Shown here piece by piece: positions 1 through 9,110 of a stretch of 64,000 nt of DNA. The notes below the pieces were generated by a model. It made no database searches and was not told the DNA's origin. It saw nothing but the letters and a program-made list of their open reading frames with translations. The stretch's first letter is position 1, and every line of letters starts with the position of its first letter. Position numbers and translations under genes: made by a program. The DNA comes from Sinisalibacter lacisalsi (GTDB lineage: Bacteria > Pseudomonadota > Alphaproteobacteria > Rhodobacterales > Rhodobacteraceae). The stretch is from the NCBI RefSeq assembly GCF_014640115.1, contig NZ_BMGI01000003.1:248001-312000 (forward strand), written 5' to 3'.

Positions 1-584
1 GGCCGTCCGGATCGGGCAAGTCGACGGCGATGAACGTGATCGGCTGTCTCGACACCCCGACCTCCGGCGAATACCTTTTCGACGGGGTGAACGTCGCCAA
101 TCTCACCCGAGACCAGCGCGCCCTGATCCGGCGCGATTTCATCGGTTTCGTCTTCCAGGGTTTCAACCTGCTCGCCCGCACCCCGGCGATCGAGAACGTC
201 GAACTGCCGCTGATCTACAAGGGTGTGCCGCGCGCGGCGCGGCGGCGCCAGGCGATGGAGGCGCTGGCGCGGGTGGGGCTGGCCGACTGGGCCGCGCACG
301 ATCCTTCCGAGCTGTCCGGCGGTCAGCAACAGCGCGTGGCCATTGCCCGCGCCTTGGTGGGCAACCCGGAAGTGATCCTCGCCGACGAACCCACCGGCAA
401 CCTCGACCAGACCCGCTCGAACGAGATCATGAAGCTGCTCGAGGGGCTCAACCACGACGGCATGACCATCGTGATGGTCACCCATGAAACCGATATGGCT
501 GCCTATGCTCCGCGCCATATCATGATGGTCGACGGCAAGGTGGTGCGCGATGGCGTGCCCGAGCCCGGGGCGGGTGTGTCATGA
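1..584 (+). CDS. ABC transporter ATP-binding protein, MacB/LolD type (5' partial)
   Basis: This is the ATPase subunit of a MacB-type ABC exporter; it powers the permease encoded directly downstream. The reading frame is open from the window edge, and the Walker A loop (PSGSGKST) is read just before the ATG at 30, so the true start lies upstream. Downstream come the Q-loop region ([12 protein letters not shown]), the ABC signature ([15 protein letters not shown]), Walker B ([12 protein letters not shown]) and the switch histidine (MVTHE). The stop overlaps the next start by 4 nt, which indicates translational coupling. The substrate cannot be told from sequence. Family assignment is firm; only the N-terminus is missing. 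Confidence 0.93.
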   Translation, partial: PSGSGKSTAMNVIGCLDTPTSGEYLFDGVNVANLTRDQRALIRRDFIGFVFQGFNLLARTPAIENVELPLIYKGVPRAARRRQAMEALARVGLADWAAHDPSELSGGQQQRVAIARALVGNPEVILADEPTGNLDQTRSNEIMKLLEGLNHDGMTIVMVTHETDMAAYAPRHIMMVDGKVVRDGVPEPGAGVS

Positions 585-1801
585 TCGGTGAAACCTTCGG
601 CCTTGCCGCTCAGGCGATCGCGCGCAACGCGCTGCGCTCCTTCCTGACGACGCTCGGCATCGTGATCGGCGTGGCCGCCGTGATCGCGCTGGTCACGCTC
701 GGGCAGGGCTCATCGGATGAGGTGACGGGCGAACTTGAAAAACTGGGCACCGATATCCTGATGGTGCGGCCGGGCGTTTCCGGCATGGGTCCGAGCGGGC
801 CGGGCAGCCGCGGCCTTTCTGCCGAGCCGTTCACGATCGCCGACGCGGATGCGATCGAGTCCGATCTGGTCAGCATCGCCGCCGCCGCGCCCTACGGCAC
901 GCAGCCGGTCACGGCGATCCTCGGATCGGAGACGATATCCACCCAGGTCGCGGGCACCGACAACAGGTATTTCGACGTCGTCGACTGGCCGGTGGTGCTC
1001 GGGCGCGGTTTCACCAACGCGGAGGAAACCGTGGGCCAGAGCGTGTGCATTCTCGGCGAGACGGTGCGCAAGGATCTGTTCGGCGGCGCCGATCCGGTCG
1101 GGCAGAAGATCCGGCTGGGCAGCCTGTCATGCGAGGTGATCGGCGTGCTCGAGGAAAAGGGCGCCGGAAGTTTCGGAATGGACCAGGACTCGGTTGTGCT
1201 GATCCCGATGCGGACGATGCAGAAGCGCATTCTCGGCAACCGCGATGTCAGCATGATCTATGCCGGCCTCGCGGAAGGGTTCACCACCGCGCAGGGCCTT
1301 GCCGATATCGAAGACCTGATGCGCGATCGGCGGCGAATCACCGAAGACGAGGAAGACGATTTCTATGCGATGGACATGGCGCAGATTGCCTCGATGCTGT
1401 CCGGCATCACCGGGGTGCTCACCGGTCTGCTCTCGGCGGTCGCGGCTGTGAGCCTGCTCGTCGGGGGCATCGGGATCATGAACATCATGCTGGTGAGCGT
1501 GACCGAGCGCACCCGCGAGATCGGCATTCGTCTCGCTGTCGGGGCGACGGCGGGGCAGGTGATGATGCAGTTTCTCGTCGAGGCGGTGATGCTCTCGCTA
1601 CTGGGTGGCGTGGTCGGGATCGGCCTGGGCCTCGTGATCGCCGCGGTGACGGCGTTCAACATGGCGATTCCCTTCGCGCCGAATGCCAGCGTGGTGATCG
1701 GCGCCTTCCTGTTCTCGGCTCTTGTCGGCGTCGTCTTCGGCTACTTCCCCGCCCGCCGCGCCGCCCGACTCGACCCGATCGAGGCGCTGCGCCACCAGTA
1801 G
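581..1801 (+). CDS. MacB/FtsX-family ABC transporter permease
   Basis: This 406-residue inner-membrane permease pairs with the preceding ATPase. It has the MacB layout: one N-terminal membrane helix (about residues 18-42, LTTLGIVIGVAAVIALVTLG), a large periplasmic domain with alternating small and acidic residues, then three C-terminal helices from about residue 280. The FtsX-type cytoplasmic loop MLVSVTERTREIGIRLAVGA follows the second helix. Members export macrolides, peptides or lipoproteins with a periplasmic adaptor; an adaptor gene would be expected upstream, outside the window. The start is the ATG of an ATGA overlap with the ATPase stop. Confidence 0.92.
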   Translation: MIGETFGLAAQAIARNALRSFLTTLGIVIGVAAVIALVTLGQGSSDEVTGELEKLGTDILMVRPGVSGMGPSGPGSRGLSAEPFTIADADAIESDLVSIAAAAPYGTQPVTAILGSETISTQVAGTDNRYFDVVDWPVVLGRGFTNAEETVGQSVCILGETVRKDLFGGADPVGQKIRLGSLSCEVIGVLEEKGAGSFGMDQDSVVLIPMRTMQKRILGNRDVSMIYAGLAEGFTTAQGLADIEDLMRDRRRITEDEEDDFYAMDMAQIASMLSGITGVLTGLLSAVAAVSLLVGGIGIMNIMLVSVTERTREIGIRLAVGATAGQVMMQFLVEAVMLSLLGGVVGIGLGLVIAAVTAFNMAIPFAPNASVVIGAFLFSALVGVVFGYFPARRAARLDPIEALRHQ

Positions 1802-1820
1802 CGGCGGGGCCGTCCGGGAT

Positions 1821-2783
1821 TCAGGCGGCGAGGCCCTTGGAGCCCATGTCGAGGTATTTGCGGCGGCGATCCTTGCGCAGCGCGTCGGGCTTCTTTTCCG
1901 AGAGCGCCTTCAGTTCCACTTCCAGCGCCTTGCCAACGGCACGGATGGTGTCTTCGCGGCCGCGCTGGGCGCCGCCGATCGGCTCCGAGATGATCCGGTC
2001 GATCACGCCAAGCGCCTTGAGATCCTGCGCCGTGAGCCGCAGCGCCTCGGCGGCCTCGCGCATCTTCTCGGCATCCTTCCAAAGGATCGAGGCACAGCCC
2101 TCGGGGCTGATCACCGAGTAGATCGAATGCTCCAGCATCATCACCGTGTTGCCGGTGGCGAAGGCCACCGCGCCGCCCGAGCCGCCTTCGCCGATGATGA
2201 CCGACACCAGCGGCACGCGCAGCGAGAGGCATTTTTCCGTCGAACGGGCGATTGCCTCGGATTGGCCCCGCTCCTCCGCGCCCTTGCCGGGATAGGCGCC
2301 GGGGGTGTCGACCAGCGAGATCACCGGCAGGCCGAAACGGTCGGCCATGTCCATCAGCCTGATCGCCTTGCGGTAGCCCTCGGGGCGCGCCATGCCGAAA
2401 TTCCGTTCGATCCGGCTTTTCGTGTCGTGGCCCTTCTCGTGGCCGATTACCATCACCGGCATGTCGCCAAGCCGGGCGAGGCCGCCCATCACCGCGTGAT
2501 CGTCGGCAAAATTCCGGTCGCCCGCGAGCGGGGTGTATTCGTTGAACAGCGCCTCGATGTAGTCGCGGCAATGCGGCCGGTCGGGGTGGCGCGCGACCTG
2601 GCATTTGCGCCATGGCGTGAGGTCTCTGTAAAGATCCTGAAGCATCGTCTCGGCCTTGCGATCGAGCGCGGCGGCTTCCTTCTCGATGTCCATCTCCTCG
2701 TTGGCCCGCGCCATCGCGCGCAGCTCCTCGGCCTTGCCTTCGATCTCGGCCAGCGGCTTTTCGAATTCGAGGTAATTGGTCAT
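1821..2783 (-). CDS. accA: Acetyl-CoA carboxylase carboxyltransferase subunit alpha
   Basis: AccA forms the carboxyltransferase with AccD (encoded at 23449-24387) and moves the carboxyl group from biotin to acetyl-CoA, giving malonyl-CoA for fatty-acid synthesis. The 320-residue product has the AccA N-terminus ([15 protein letters not shown]) and the crotonase-like core with [19 protein letters not shown] and GEGGSGGA. I chose the ATG at 2783 because AAGGGG sits 6 nt before it; a TTG 15 nt further upstream is less likely. Length is normal for the family (about 320). The gene stands alone, not next to accD, as is common in bacteria. Confidence 0.97.
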   Translation of the reverse strand: MTNYLEFEKPLAEIEGKAEELRAMARANEEMDIEKEAAALDRKAETMLQDLYRDLTPWRKCQVARHPDRPHCRDYIEALFNEYTPLAGDRNFADDHAVMGGLARLGDMPVMVIGHEKGHDTKSRIERNFGMARPEGYRKAIRLMDMADRFGLPVISLVDTPGAYPGKGAEERGQSEAIARSTEKCLSLRVPLVSVIIGEGGSGGAVAFATGNTVMMLEHSIYSVISPEGCASILWKDAEKMREAAEALRLTAQDLKALGVIDRIISEPIGGAQRGREDTIRAVGKALEVELKALSEKKPDALRKDRRRKYLDMGSKGLAA

Positions 2784-2883
2784 CGCGAACCCCTTCAATG
2801 TATCGCGCCGATATAAGACTCGGGGTGCGTGGATTGCAACTCGTGATCGGGGCTCGGCCTCTGCGCCATTCCCTGCGCCCCGG

Positions 2884-4173
2884 TCAGGCCGCCGATTTCG
2901 CGAGCGAGACCCCGGTCAACGCCTCGATGTCGGCGATCGCCTGAGCCACGCCATCCTCCTTACGCACCGTTGCGCCAAGCTGCGCGGCCGCGGCGGCGAT
3001 GGTCTCGTCGCCGGTCGCCTTGCGCAGCGCGTCGGCGAACTTGGCGGCGGTCAGCTTCTTCTGCGGGATCGGCGCGGGCGAAAGCCCCAGCCCGTGCACC
3101 TTTGCGCCCCACCACGGCTGATCGCCGAAGAACGGCACGACCACTTGCGGACGGCCGGCCCGGATCGCGGCCGCCGTGGTGCCGGCGCCGCCGTGATGGA
3201 CCACCGCCGCCATGCGCGGGAACAGCCAGTCGTGCGGCGCGGCGTCGATCCGATGGATCGTTTCGGGCAGGTCGGCCGGTTCAAGGCCGCCCCAGCCAGT
3301 GGCGATGACGCCGCGAAGCCCGGCCTGCCCGAGCGCCTCGACCACGGCGTGCGCCAGCCGGTTGGGAAAGCGCCCGGCCATCGAGCCGAAACCGACATAG
3401 ACCGGCGGCGGCCCGGCCGCGAGAAAGTCCGAGAGCGCGGGTGGCGGCGTCCAGTCCTGCTCGTCGAGAAACCAGTATCCGCTCATCCGCGCCCAGTCGG
3501 GCCAGTCCGGGGGCGGCGGCAGCACCGAAGGGCTGACCGCGTGCAGCACCGGGATCGGGCGGCCATCGGCGGAACAGGCGATGTCGAAGCGGCGCTGTTT
3601 TGGCAGGCCGTGCACGGAGCGGGTTTCGCGGACGTATTTTCTGGCGGAAAGCCCGATGAGCCGCCGAGCCAGCCGGTAAGTCGCCCGGTTCCACCAGCCC
3701 ATGCGGAGATCCGGAAAACTCATCATCGGCGCGCTGGCTGTCGGCACCAGCAAGGGCATCAGCAGCGCCAGAATCACCGGAACGCCGAGCTTCTCGGCGA
3801 TGGCGGGGGCGGCATAGGCCTTGGGGTGGAACAGGATGAGATCGGGCTGCGTTGCCTCGGCCGCGGCCCAGCAATCCTCCACCAGCGCGCGCTGCATCGG
3901 CCCGACCTGCGGCAACATGCTGACCATCCGGAACAGCGATTGCAGCGCGTTCTCGGTGTTTTCGAGCATCTCGCGGCCCTGCGGCGTGTCGAGAACCGCG
4001 AGCATCTCGTCGGACAGCGGCGCGAAGCCCAGGCCATGGCTCGTCACGAACCCTTCAAAGCGCCCGGCCGTGGCGATCGTCACCGCATGGCCGCGCGCCT
4101 GCAAACCCCGCCCGAGCGCCAGGTAAGGCTGCACGTCGCCGCGCGTGCCATAGCTCATGATCAGGATCTTCAT
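2884..4173 (-). CDS. UGT/sterol-glucosyltransferase-like glycosyltransferase (GT1)
   Basis: The 429-residue product starts [20 protein letters not shown], the typical N-terminal nucleotide-binding turn of the family that includes sterol 3-beta-glucosyltransferases and macrolide glycosyltransferases. The C-terminal half carries the donor-site signature ([19 protein letters not shown], then [12 protein letters not shown]). It should transfer a sugar from a UDP- or dTDP-sugar to a small hydrophobic acceptor, possibly a lipid or sterol-like compound; the acceptor is not indicated by the neighbours. The start at 4173 is chosen by homology to the GTRGDVQP start; an upstream in-frame extension looks non-coding. 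Confidence 0.85.
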   Translation of the reverse strand: MKILIMSYGTRGDVQPYLALGRGLQARGHAVTIATAGRFEGFVTSHGLGFAPLSDEMLAVLDTPQGREMLENTENALQSLFRMVSMLPQVGPMQRALVEDCWAAAEATQPDLILFHPKAYAAPAIAEKLGVPVILALLMPLLVPTASAPMMSFPDLRMGWWNRATYRLARRLIGLSARKYVRETRSVHGLPKQRRFDIACSADGRPIPVLHAVSPSVLPPPPDWPDWARMSGYWFLDEQDWTPPPALSDFLAAGPPPVYVGFGSMAGRFPNRLAHAVVEALGQAGLRGVIATGWGGLEPADLPETIHRIDAAPHDWLFPRMAAVVHHGGAGTTAAAIRAGRPQVVVPFFGDQPWWGAKVHGLGLSPAPIPQKKLTAAKFADALRKATGDETIAAAAAQLGATVRKEDGVAQAIADIEALTGVSLAKSAA

Positions 4174-4215
4174 GCCGCGAGCGTAGCACGCCGCAAAACG
4201 GCGTGCCACAAGCCC

Positions 4216-5175
4216 TCAGCGCCCCGCGATCAGTTCCGCCTGCCGCACGATCACCTCGGCCTGTTTCATGCTGGCGATGTCGATCAGCTTGCCCTTCCAG
4301 GTGGTGGCGCCAAGCCCCTTGGCCTTGGCCTCCTCCATCGCGGCGAGAATCTCGCGCGCTTCCGCCACGGCCTCCTCGCTTGGCGAGAATACCTCGTTGG
4401 CGAGCTTCACCTGCTTGGGGTGGATCGCCCATTTGCCCACCATGCCGAGCGTCGCCACCCGGCGCGCATGGGCGATGTAGGCATCTTCGTCGGAAAAATC
4501 GCCGAACGGGCCATCGACCGGCAACACGCCGTGGGTGCGGCAGGCCGCGACGATGGCGGAGACGGCATAGTGCCACGGGTCGGGGTAATCGGTCTGGCCC
4601 TCGTGGATCATGTAGTAGTTCGCCTGCGTGCCGCCGATGCCGGTGGTGGCCATGCCCATCGAGGCGGCGAAATCGGCGTAGCCGAGGCTCATCGCCTGAA
4701 GCCGCGGCGAGGCGGCGGCGATCTCTTCGACATGGGCAAGCCCCGCCGCCGTCTCGATGATCACCTCGAAGCTGATCGGTTTCGTCCGCCCCTTGGCGCG
4801 CTCGACGGCGGTGACCAGCGCGTCGACGGCATAGATATCCTCGCCGCAGCCCACCATCGGGATCATGATCTGGTCGAGCCGGTCGGAGGCGTTTTCGAGC
4901 AGGTCCACCACGTCGCGATACCAGTGCGGGGTATCGAGGCCGTTGATACGCACCGAGAAATACTTGTCGCCCCAATCGACCTCGTGGGTGGCCGCGATGA
5001 TATTCGCGCGCGCCTTGTCCTTGTCGTCGGGCGCCACGCTGTCTTCGAGATCGAGGTTGATCACGTCGGCCGCCGAGGCCGCCATTTTCTCGAACAACTC
5101 GCTGCGCGAGCCCGGGCCGAACAACTGGCTGCGGTTGGGACGGGCCGGGGGGCTGGGTTGGGGGCGGAAGGACAT
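4216..5175 (-). CDS. mcl1: L-malyl-CoA/beta-methylmalyl-CoA lyase (HpcH/HpaI family)
   Basis: The 319-residue protein closely follows the Mcl1 lyase known from Rhodobacter: N-terminal SQLFGPGSRSELFEKMAASA, the acid-rich INLDLEDSVAPDDKDKAR segment that helps bind the divalent metal and CoA ester, the conserved FEVIIETAAGL strand and the C-terminal GKWAIHPKQV. Mcl1 cleaves (2R,3S)-beta-methylmalyl-CoA into glyoxylate and propionyl-CoA and condenses acetyl-CoA with glyoxylate in the ethylmalonyl-CoA pathway, which lets isocitrate-lyase-negative bacteria grow on acetate. GGAGG precedes the ATG. A perfect 9+9 dyad 34-61 nt upstream (5210-5236) is a candidate operator. Confidence 0.9.
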   Translation of the reverse strand: MSFRPQPSPPARPNRSQLFGPGSRSELFEKMAASAADVINLDLEDSVAPDDKDKARANIIAATHEVDWGDKYFSVRINGLDTPHWYRDVVDLLENASDRLDQIMIPMVGCGEDIYAVDALVTAVERAKGRTKPISFEVIIETAAGLAHVEEIAAASPRLQAMSLGYADFAASMGMATTGIGGTQANYYMIHEGQTDYPDPWHYAVSAIVAACRTHGVLPVDGPFGDFSDEDAYIAHARRVATLGMVGKWAIHPKQVKLANEVFSPSEEAVAEAREILAAMEEAKAKGLGATTWKGKLIDIASMKQAEVIVRQAELIAGR

Positions 5176-5209
5176 GGAAAACCTCCGGGCAAGTTTGTTT
5201 CACTTATCT

Positions 5210-5236
5210 TTGCGCAACGGATAGATTGTTGCGCAA
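5210..5236. promoter_or_regulatory. Candidate operator: TTGCGCAAC-N9-GTTGCGCAA dyad between mcl1 and dgcN
   Basis: Two copies of the self-palindromic octamer TTGCGCAA lie 19 bp apart centre to centre, forming a perfect 9+9 inverted repeat with a 9-bp spacer. The site is 34-61 bp upstream of the mcl1 start and about 185 bp before dgcN. It could bind a dimer of dimers. TTTGC/GCAAA half-sites are known for RamB/PccR-type regulators of short-chain acyl-CoA metabolism, but linking them here is inference. Confidence 0.5.
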
Positions 5237-5421
5237 TCGGGAGCAAGCCGAATCTCGCGGTTGCAGCACAACATGCGCCGCAATGCGGCAAAGGAAAGGG
5301 TTTGTCCCGAGAAACGGCGAAATGACGCAAGATTCTCCCTACCTGCTTATTCATTACGCTTGATCTTGCGAAGACTTTGCCCGATGGGCAGGCAATCCTG
5401 CGCCAAACGATGGAGCTCCCC

Positions 5422-6426
5422 ATGATCGAAACACCCTATCTTCTCTTCCTCGGCGACGCGCCCGACCAACTTGCCGTGAAGGTCGCCCAGGGCATCAAGG
5501 ACTGGCGCCCGGAAAACGCCGTTGGCCAGTTCCGCCTCGAAGGCTGCAAGGCCGATCTCGGGCTTGCCGACATGACGTTGCGGGAGGCGAAAGCCGCCGG
5601 CGCGAAAACGCTGGTGATCGGCGTGGCCAACCGGGGCGGCGTGATCTCGAAAGCATGGAAGAAGGTGCTGGTGACGGCGCTGGAAGAGGGCTTCGACCTC
5701 GCCTCCGGCCTGCACAACCTGCTGCGCGACGAACCCGACCTGGTGGCGGTGGCCGAGGCGACCGGACGCAGCCTGCATGATGTACGGGTGCCCGAGGTGG
5801 ATTATCCCATCGCCAACGGCGTGAAGCGCTCGGGCAAGCGCTGCCTCGCGGTGGGCACCGATTGCTCGGTCGGCAAGATGTATACCGCGCTGGCGATGGA
5901 CCGCGAGATGCAGGCGCGGGGCATGAAGGCCACCTTCCGCTCCACCGGCCAGACCGGCATCCTGATCACCGGCGACGGCGTGCCGCTCGACGCGGTGGTG
6001 GCCGATTTCATGGCCGGGGCGGTGGAATGGCTGACGCCCGATAACGATCCCGACCACTGGGATCTTATCGAGGGCCAGGGCAGCCTGTTTCATGTCTCCT
6101 ATTCCGGTGTGACCATGGCGCTGATCCACGGCGGCCAGCCCGACGCGCTGATCCTCGCCCATGAGCCGACCCGAGAGCACATGCGCGGCTTGCCGGGCTA
6201 CAGCCTGCCCGGCCTCGAGGCGTTGCGCGACATGGCGCTGACGATGGCCCGGGTGGCGAACCCGGCCTGCGAGGTGGTGGCGATCTCGGTCAACACCCAG
6301 GCCATGAGCGAGGACGAGGCGGTGGCCTACCTGGCCGAGACCGAGGCGCGTATGGGGCTGCCGGCCACCGATCCGTTCCGTTTCGGGGCGGGCAAGCTGG
6401 TGGATGCGCTGGCCGCGATGGGGTAG
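5422..6426 (+). CDS. dgcN: D-glutamate N-acetyltransferase DgcN-type (DUF1611 family)
   Basis: The 334-residue protein belongs to the DUF1611 family with a P-loop-like segment (VGTDCSVGKMYTALAM) and C-terminal GHE-like region (ILAHEPTREHMRG). In marine Proteobacteria, DgcN acetylates D-glutamate and DgcA then racemises N-acetyl-D-glutamate; the next gene is a DgcA-type enolase-superfamily enzyme, so the pair supports this role. The start at 5422 (MIETPYLLFLG) has GGAG 7 nt upstream; an earlier in-frame start at 5377 lacks homologous sequence. Older annotations call members 'DUF1611 domain protein' with no function, so the reaction is inferred from pairing. Confidence 0.82.
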   Translation: MIETPYLLFLGDAPDQLAVKVAQGIKDWRPENAVGQFRLEGCKADLGLADMTLREAKAAGAKTLVIGVANRGGVISKAWKKVLVTALEEGFDLASGLHNLLRDEPDLVAVAEATGRSLHDVRVPEVDYPIANGVKRSGKRCLAVGTDCSVGKMYTALAMDREMQARGMKATFRSTGQTGILITGDGVPLDAVVADFMAGAVEWLTPDNDPDHWDLIEGQGSLFHVSYSGVTMALIHGGQPDALILAHEPTREHMRGLPGYSLPGLEALRDMALTMARVANPACEVVAISVNTQAMSEDEAVAYLAETEARMGLPATDPFRFGAGKLVDALAAMG

Positions 6427-6477
6427 ATGGGGGGCGCTGCCCCCCAAACCCCCCGAGGTATTTTTGCCAGGATGAAG
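6427..6477 (+). repeat. Dispersed Rhodobacteraceae-type repeat, copy A
   Basis: A G6-CGCTG-C6 hairpin (6429-6445) is followed by ACCCCCCGAGGTATTTTTGC and CAGGATGAAG. The last 23 nt match 22 of 23 positions of copy C near 63.46 kb on the other strand. It fills the gap between dgcN and dgcA and ends at the dgcA ribosome-binding site. Confidence 0.7.
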
Positions 6478-6486
6478 GAGCAAGTG

Positions 6487-7452
6487 ATGCGGCTTTCCGT
6501 GACCGAAGAGCGATTCCCCCTGGCGGAGGTGTTCACCATCTCGCGCGGGTCCAAGTCGGAGGCCGCGGTTCTGACCGTGCGCGTGGAAGATACGGGCGCG
6601 ACGGGCTGGGGGGAATGCGTGCCCTATGCCCGATATGGCGAGACGCTAGAGAGCGTGCGCGCCGAGATCGAGGCGCTGCCCGAGCGGTTCACCCGGGCGG
6701 AATTGCAGGCGCTCTTGCCCGCCGGGGCCGCGCGCAACGCGGTGGATTGCGCGTTGTGGGATCTGGAAGCCAAGCGCGCGGGCAAGCGGGCCTGGGAACT
6801 TGCCGGGCTGGAGCGCCCCGGACCGGAGATCACCGCCTATACGCTCAGCCTCGGCACGCCGGACGACATGCGCGCCAAGGCGGCGGCGAACGCGCATCGC
6901 CCCCTGCTCAAGATCAAGCTCGGCACGCCAGATGACATGCCCCGGCTCGAAGCCGTGCGCGCAGGCGCGCCGAAATCGCGCATCATCGTCGATGCCAACG
7001 AAGGCTGGACGGCGGAGGTTTATGCCGACCTCGCGCCGCATCTCATCCGCCTCGGGGTGGAACTGGTGGAGCAGCCCCTGCCGGCGGGCGCGGACGACAT
7101 GCTCGCCGAGATCGCGCGCCCCTTGCCGGTTTGTGCCGACGAAAGCTGCCATGACCGGGCGAGCCTGCCCGGGCTCAAGGGCAAGTATGACGTGGTCAAC
7201 ATCAAGCTCGACAAGACCGGCGGGCTGACCGAGGCGCTTGCATTGCGCGATGCCGCCCGCGCCGAAGGTTTCCGGGTGATGGTGGGCTGTATGGTCGGCT
7301 CGTCGCTGGCGATGGCGCCTGCCGTGCTGGTGGCGCAGGGCGCGATGGTGACGGACCTTGACGGACCGCTGCTTCTCGCGAAGGATCGCCCGCATGCCTT
7401 GCGTTATGACGCCGCCGGGGTCCACCCGCCGGAGGCCGCGCTCTGGGGGTGA
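6487..7452 (+). CDS. dgcA: N-acetyl-D-glutamate racemase DgcA-type (enolase superfamily, dipeptide-epimerase-like)
   Basis: The 321-residue product is a muconate-lactonising/dipeptide-epimerase-type enolase-superfamily member. Catalytic signs are visible: the KxK base (PLLKIKLG), metal ligands in IIVDANEG, LVEQPLP and CADES, and the second base lysine in VNIKLDKTGG. This arrangement fits a 1,1-proton-transfer racemase or epimerase. Next to dgcN, the likely substrate is N-acetyl-D-glutamate; an L-Ala-D/L-Glu epimerase acting on murein peptides is the main alternative. AAGGAG lies 6 nt before the ATG at 6487. The C-terminus overlaps nothing, and the next gene starts 3 nt after the stop. Confidence 0.82.
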   Translation: MRLSVTEERFPLAEVFTISRGSKSEAAVLTVRVEDTGATGWGECVPYARYGETLESVRAEIEALPERFTRAELQALLPAGAARNAVDCALWDLEAKRAGKRAWELAGLERPGPEITAYTLSLGTPDDMRAKAAANAHRPLLKIKLGTPDDMPRLEAVRAGAPKSRIIVDANEGWTAEVYADLAPHLIRLGVELVEQPLPAGADDMLAEIARPLPVCADESCHDRASLPGLKGKYDVVNIKLDKTGGLTEALALRDAARAEGFRVMVGCMVGSSLAMAPAVLVAQGAMVTDLDGPLLLAKDRPHALRYDAAGVHPPEAALWG

Positions 7453-7455
7453 GCC

Positions 7456-8094
7456 ATGAAGCTGATCATCGGCAACAAGAAGTATTCCTCGTGGTCGTTC
7501 CGGCCATGGATCGCGATGCGGGTGAAGGGCATCGCCTTCGAAGAAGAGCTGATCCCGTTCGATTTCGCCGCGGGCAACCCGGCGATCAGGGCGGCGACGC
7601 CCGCAGGCAAGGTGCCGGTGCTGGTCGACGGCGATCTCGCGGTGTGGGAATCGCTCGCCATTCTCGAATACCTCGCGGAGCGGTTTCCCGAAGTGGGGCT
7701 CTTGCCGGAAGACATCGCCGCGCGGGCGCGAGCGCGGTCGATGGCGCACGAGATGCACGGCGGGTTCGGGGCCTTGCGCTCGGAATGCCCGATGAACATG
7801 GCCCGCGAAGTGCGCCCGATCGCCGTTTCGGACGGGGTGCGCCGCGACGTTGCCCGGATCGAACAGCTCTGGAGCGAGGCGCTTTCGGCCTCCGGCGGGC
7901 CGTTCCTGTTTGGCGAATTCAGCAACGTCGACGCGATGTTCGCCCCGGTGGTGAACCGGCTTGAAATCTACGCGCTCAGCACGCATGAAGCGGTGGCCCG
8001 GTATTCGGCCGCCATGAAGGCGCTCCCGGCCTGGGCCGAGTGGGCGGCAGCGGGCCGCGCCGAGCCCTGGATCGTGGAACAGGACGAGGCCTGA
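7456..8094 (+). CDS. Glutathione S-transferase family protein
   Basis: The 212-residue protein has an N-terminal thioredoxin-like domain (MKLIIGNKKYSSWSFRPWIA, then TPAGKVPVLVDGDLAVWESLAI with the Pro-Val and Glu-Ser glutathione contacts) and an all-helical C-terminal domain ending LPAWAEWAAAG. It starts 3 nt after the dgcA stop, so it is co-transcribed with the D-amino-acid genes. GST proteins of this small-motif class conjugate or reduce with glutathione; the substrate is unknown. Its place inside the cluster may be incidental or reflect an isomerase-like role. Confidence 0.88.
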   Translation: MKLIIGNKKYSSWSFRPWIAMRVKGIAFEEELIPFDFAAGNPAIRAATPAGKVPVLVDGDLAVWESLAILEYLAERFPEVGLLPEDIAARARARSMAHEMHGGFGALRSECPMNMAREVRPIAVSDGVRRDVARIEQLWSEALSASGGPFLFGEFSNVDAMFAPVVNRLEIYALSTHEAVARYSAAMKALPAWAEWAAAGRAEPWIVEQDEA

Positions 8095-8118
8095 GGGCCG
8101 ATCATGAAGGAGACGGGC

Positions 8119-8982
8119 ATGAGCCGCATCGTTTACGTGAACGGAGACTACCTGCCCGAGGAAGAGGCGAAGGTATCTGTCTTCGACCGCGGTTTCCTGA
8201 TGGCCGACGGGGTTTACGAGGTGACCAGCGTGCTCGGCGGCAAGCTCATCGACTTCGACGGCCACGCCGCCCGCCTCGCCCGCTCGCTGGCCGAGCTCGA
8301 CATGGCCCAGCCGATCAGCCACGAAGACCTGCTCGCGGCGCACCGCGAACTGGTGGCGCGCAACGGCATCGAGGAGGGTCTGGTCTATCTCCAGATCACC
8401 CGGGGCAACCCCGGCGATCGCGATTTCGTCTTCCCCGATCCTGAAACGACCCCCGGCACGGTGGTGATGTTCACCCAGTCCAAGCCGGGGCTGGCCGCCA
8501 GCCCGGCGGCGAAGACCGGCATCAAGGTGATCTCGATCCCCGATCAGCGCTGGGCGCGGCGCGACATCAAGACGGTGCAACTGCTCTATCCCTCGATGGG
8601 CAAGATGGCCGCGCTCGCGGCCGGGGCCGATGATGCCTGGTTCGTCGAGGATGGCAAGGTGACCGAGGGCACCTCGAACAACGCCTATATCGTCAAGGAC
8701 GGCAAGATCATCACCCGTGAGCGCTCGTCCGACATTCTTCACGGCATCACCCGCGCCGCCGTGCTGCGCTACGCCGCCGAGGCCCAGATGGAGATCGAGG
8801 AACGCCGCTTCACCCTTGAGGAGGCGCAGGCCGCCGATGAGGCTTTCGTAACCTCCGCCACCGCTTTCGTGATGCCGGTGGTCGAGATCGACGGCGTCAA
8901 GGTCGGCGCGGGCACACCCGGGCCGGTGGCCGGCCGGCTGCGCGAGATCTACCTCGAAGAGAGCCTGAAATCGGCGATCTGA
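8119..8982 (+). CDS. dat: D-amino acid aminotransferase (PLP class IV)
   Basis: The 287-residue class IV transaminase begins MSRIVYVNGDYLPEEEAKVS, with the PLP lysine in ARRDIKTVQLL and the phosphate-binding EGTSNNAYIV segment. The family includes D-alanine aminotransferase and branched-chain aminotransferases; the RRDIK motif and short N-terminus fit the D-amino-acid type, which converts D-Ala or D-Glu and a 2-oxo acid. AAGGAG sits 6 nt before the ATG at 8119, preferred over the ATG at 8104. The position downstream of dgcN-dgcA supports a D-amino-acid pathway. A strong hairpin follows the stop directly. Confidence 0.88.
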   Translation: MSRIVYVNGDYLPEEEAKVSVFDRGFLMADGVYEVTSVLGGKLIDFDGHAARLARSLAELDMAQPISHEDLLAAHRELVARNGIEEGLVYLQITRGNPGDRDFVFPDPETTPGTVVMFTQSKPGLAASPAAKTGIKVISIPDQRWARRDIKTVQLLYPSMGKMAALAAGADDAWFVEDGKVTEGTSNNAYIVKDGKIITRERSSDILHGITRAAVLRYAAEAQMEIEERRFTLEEAQAADEAFVTSATAFVMPVVEIDGVKVGAGTPGPVAGRLREIYLEESLKSAI

Positions 8983-8984
8983 CC

Positions 8985-9004
8985 GGGCCGCACCGCTGCG
9001 GCCC
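8985..9004 (+). terminator. Hairpin directly after dat
   Basis: A perfect 8-bp stem (GGGCCGCA/TGCGGCCC) with a CCGC loop starts 3 nt after the dat stop. No T-run follows at once, so it may act as an mRNA-end stabiliser or a weak terminator that closes the dgcN-dat operon. Confidence 0.6.
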
Positions 9005-9110
9005 ATTGCCTCGTTTGCGAACATGCCGTGTTTGCGCGTGCTTTCCCTCTTGCTTTGAAGGCTGGCCTGGGGCCTGATTTCCTTGGGCCGTATTGCTGAG
9101 AGGGAACAGC

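Noticed and set aside
2776-5325. 849-codon open frame on the plus strand opposite accA, glycosyltransferase and mcl1
   Set aside because: The frame is an antisense shadow of three well-recognised genes; its translation is rich in Arg/Pro/His with no family resemblance, as expected for high-G+C DNA.
6646-9024. 792-codon antisense frame opposite dgcA, GST and dat
   Set aside because: All three plus-strand genes have clear motifs, and the antisense product is low-complexity and matches no family.
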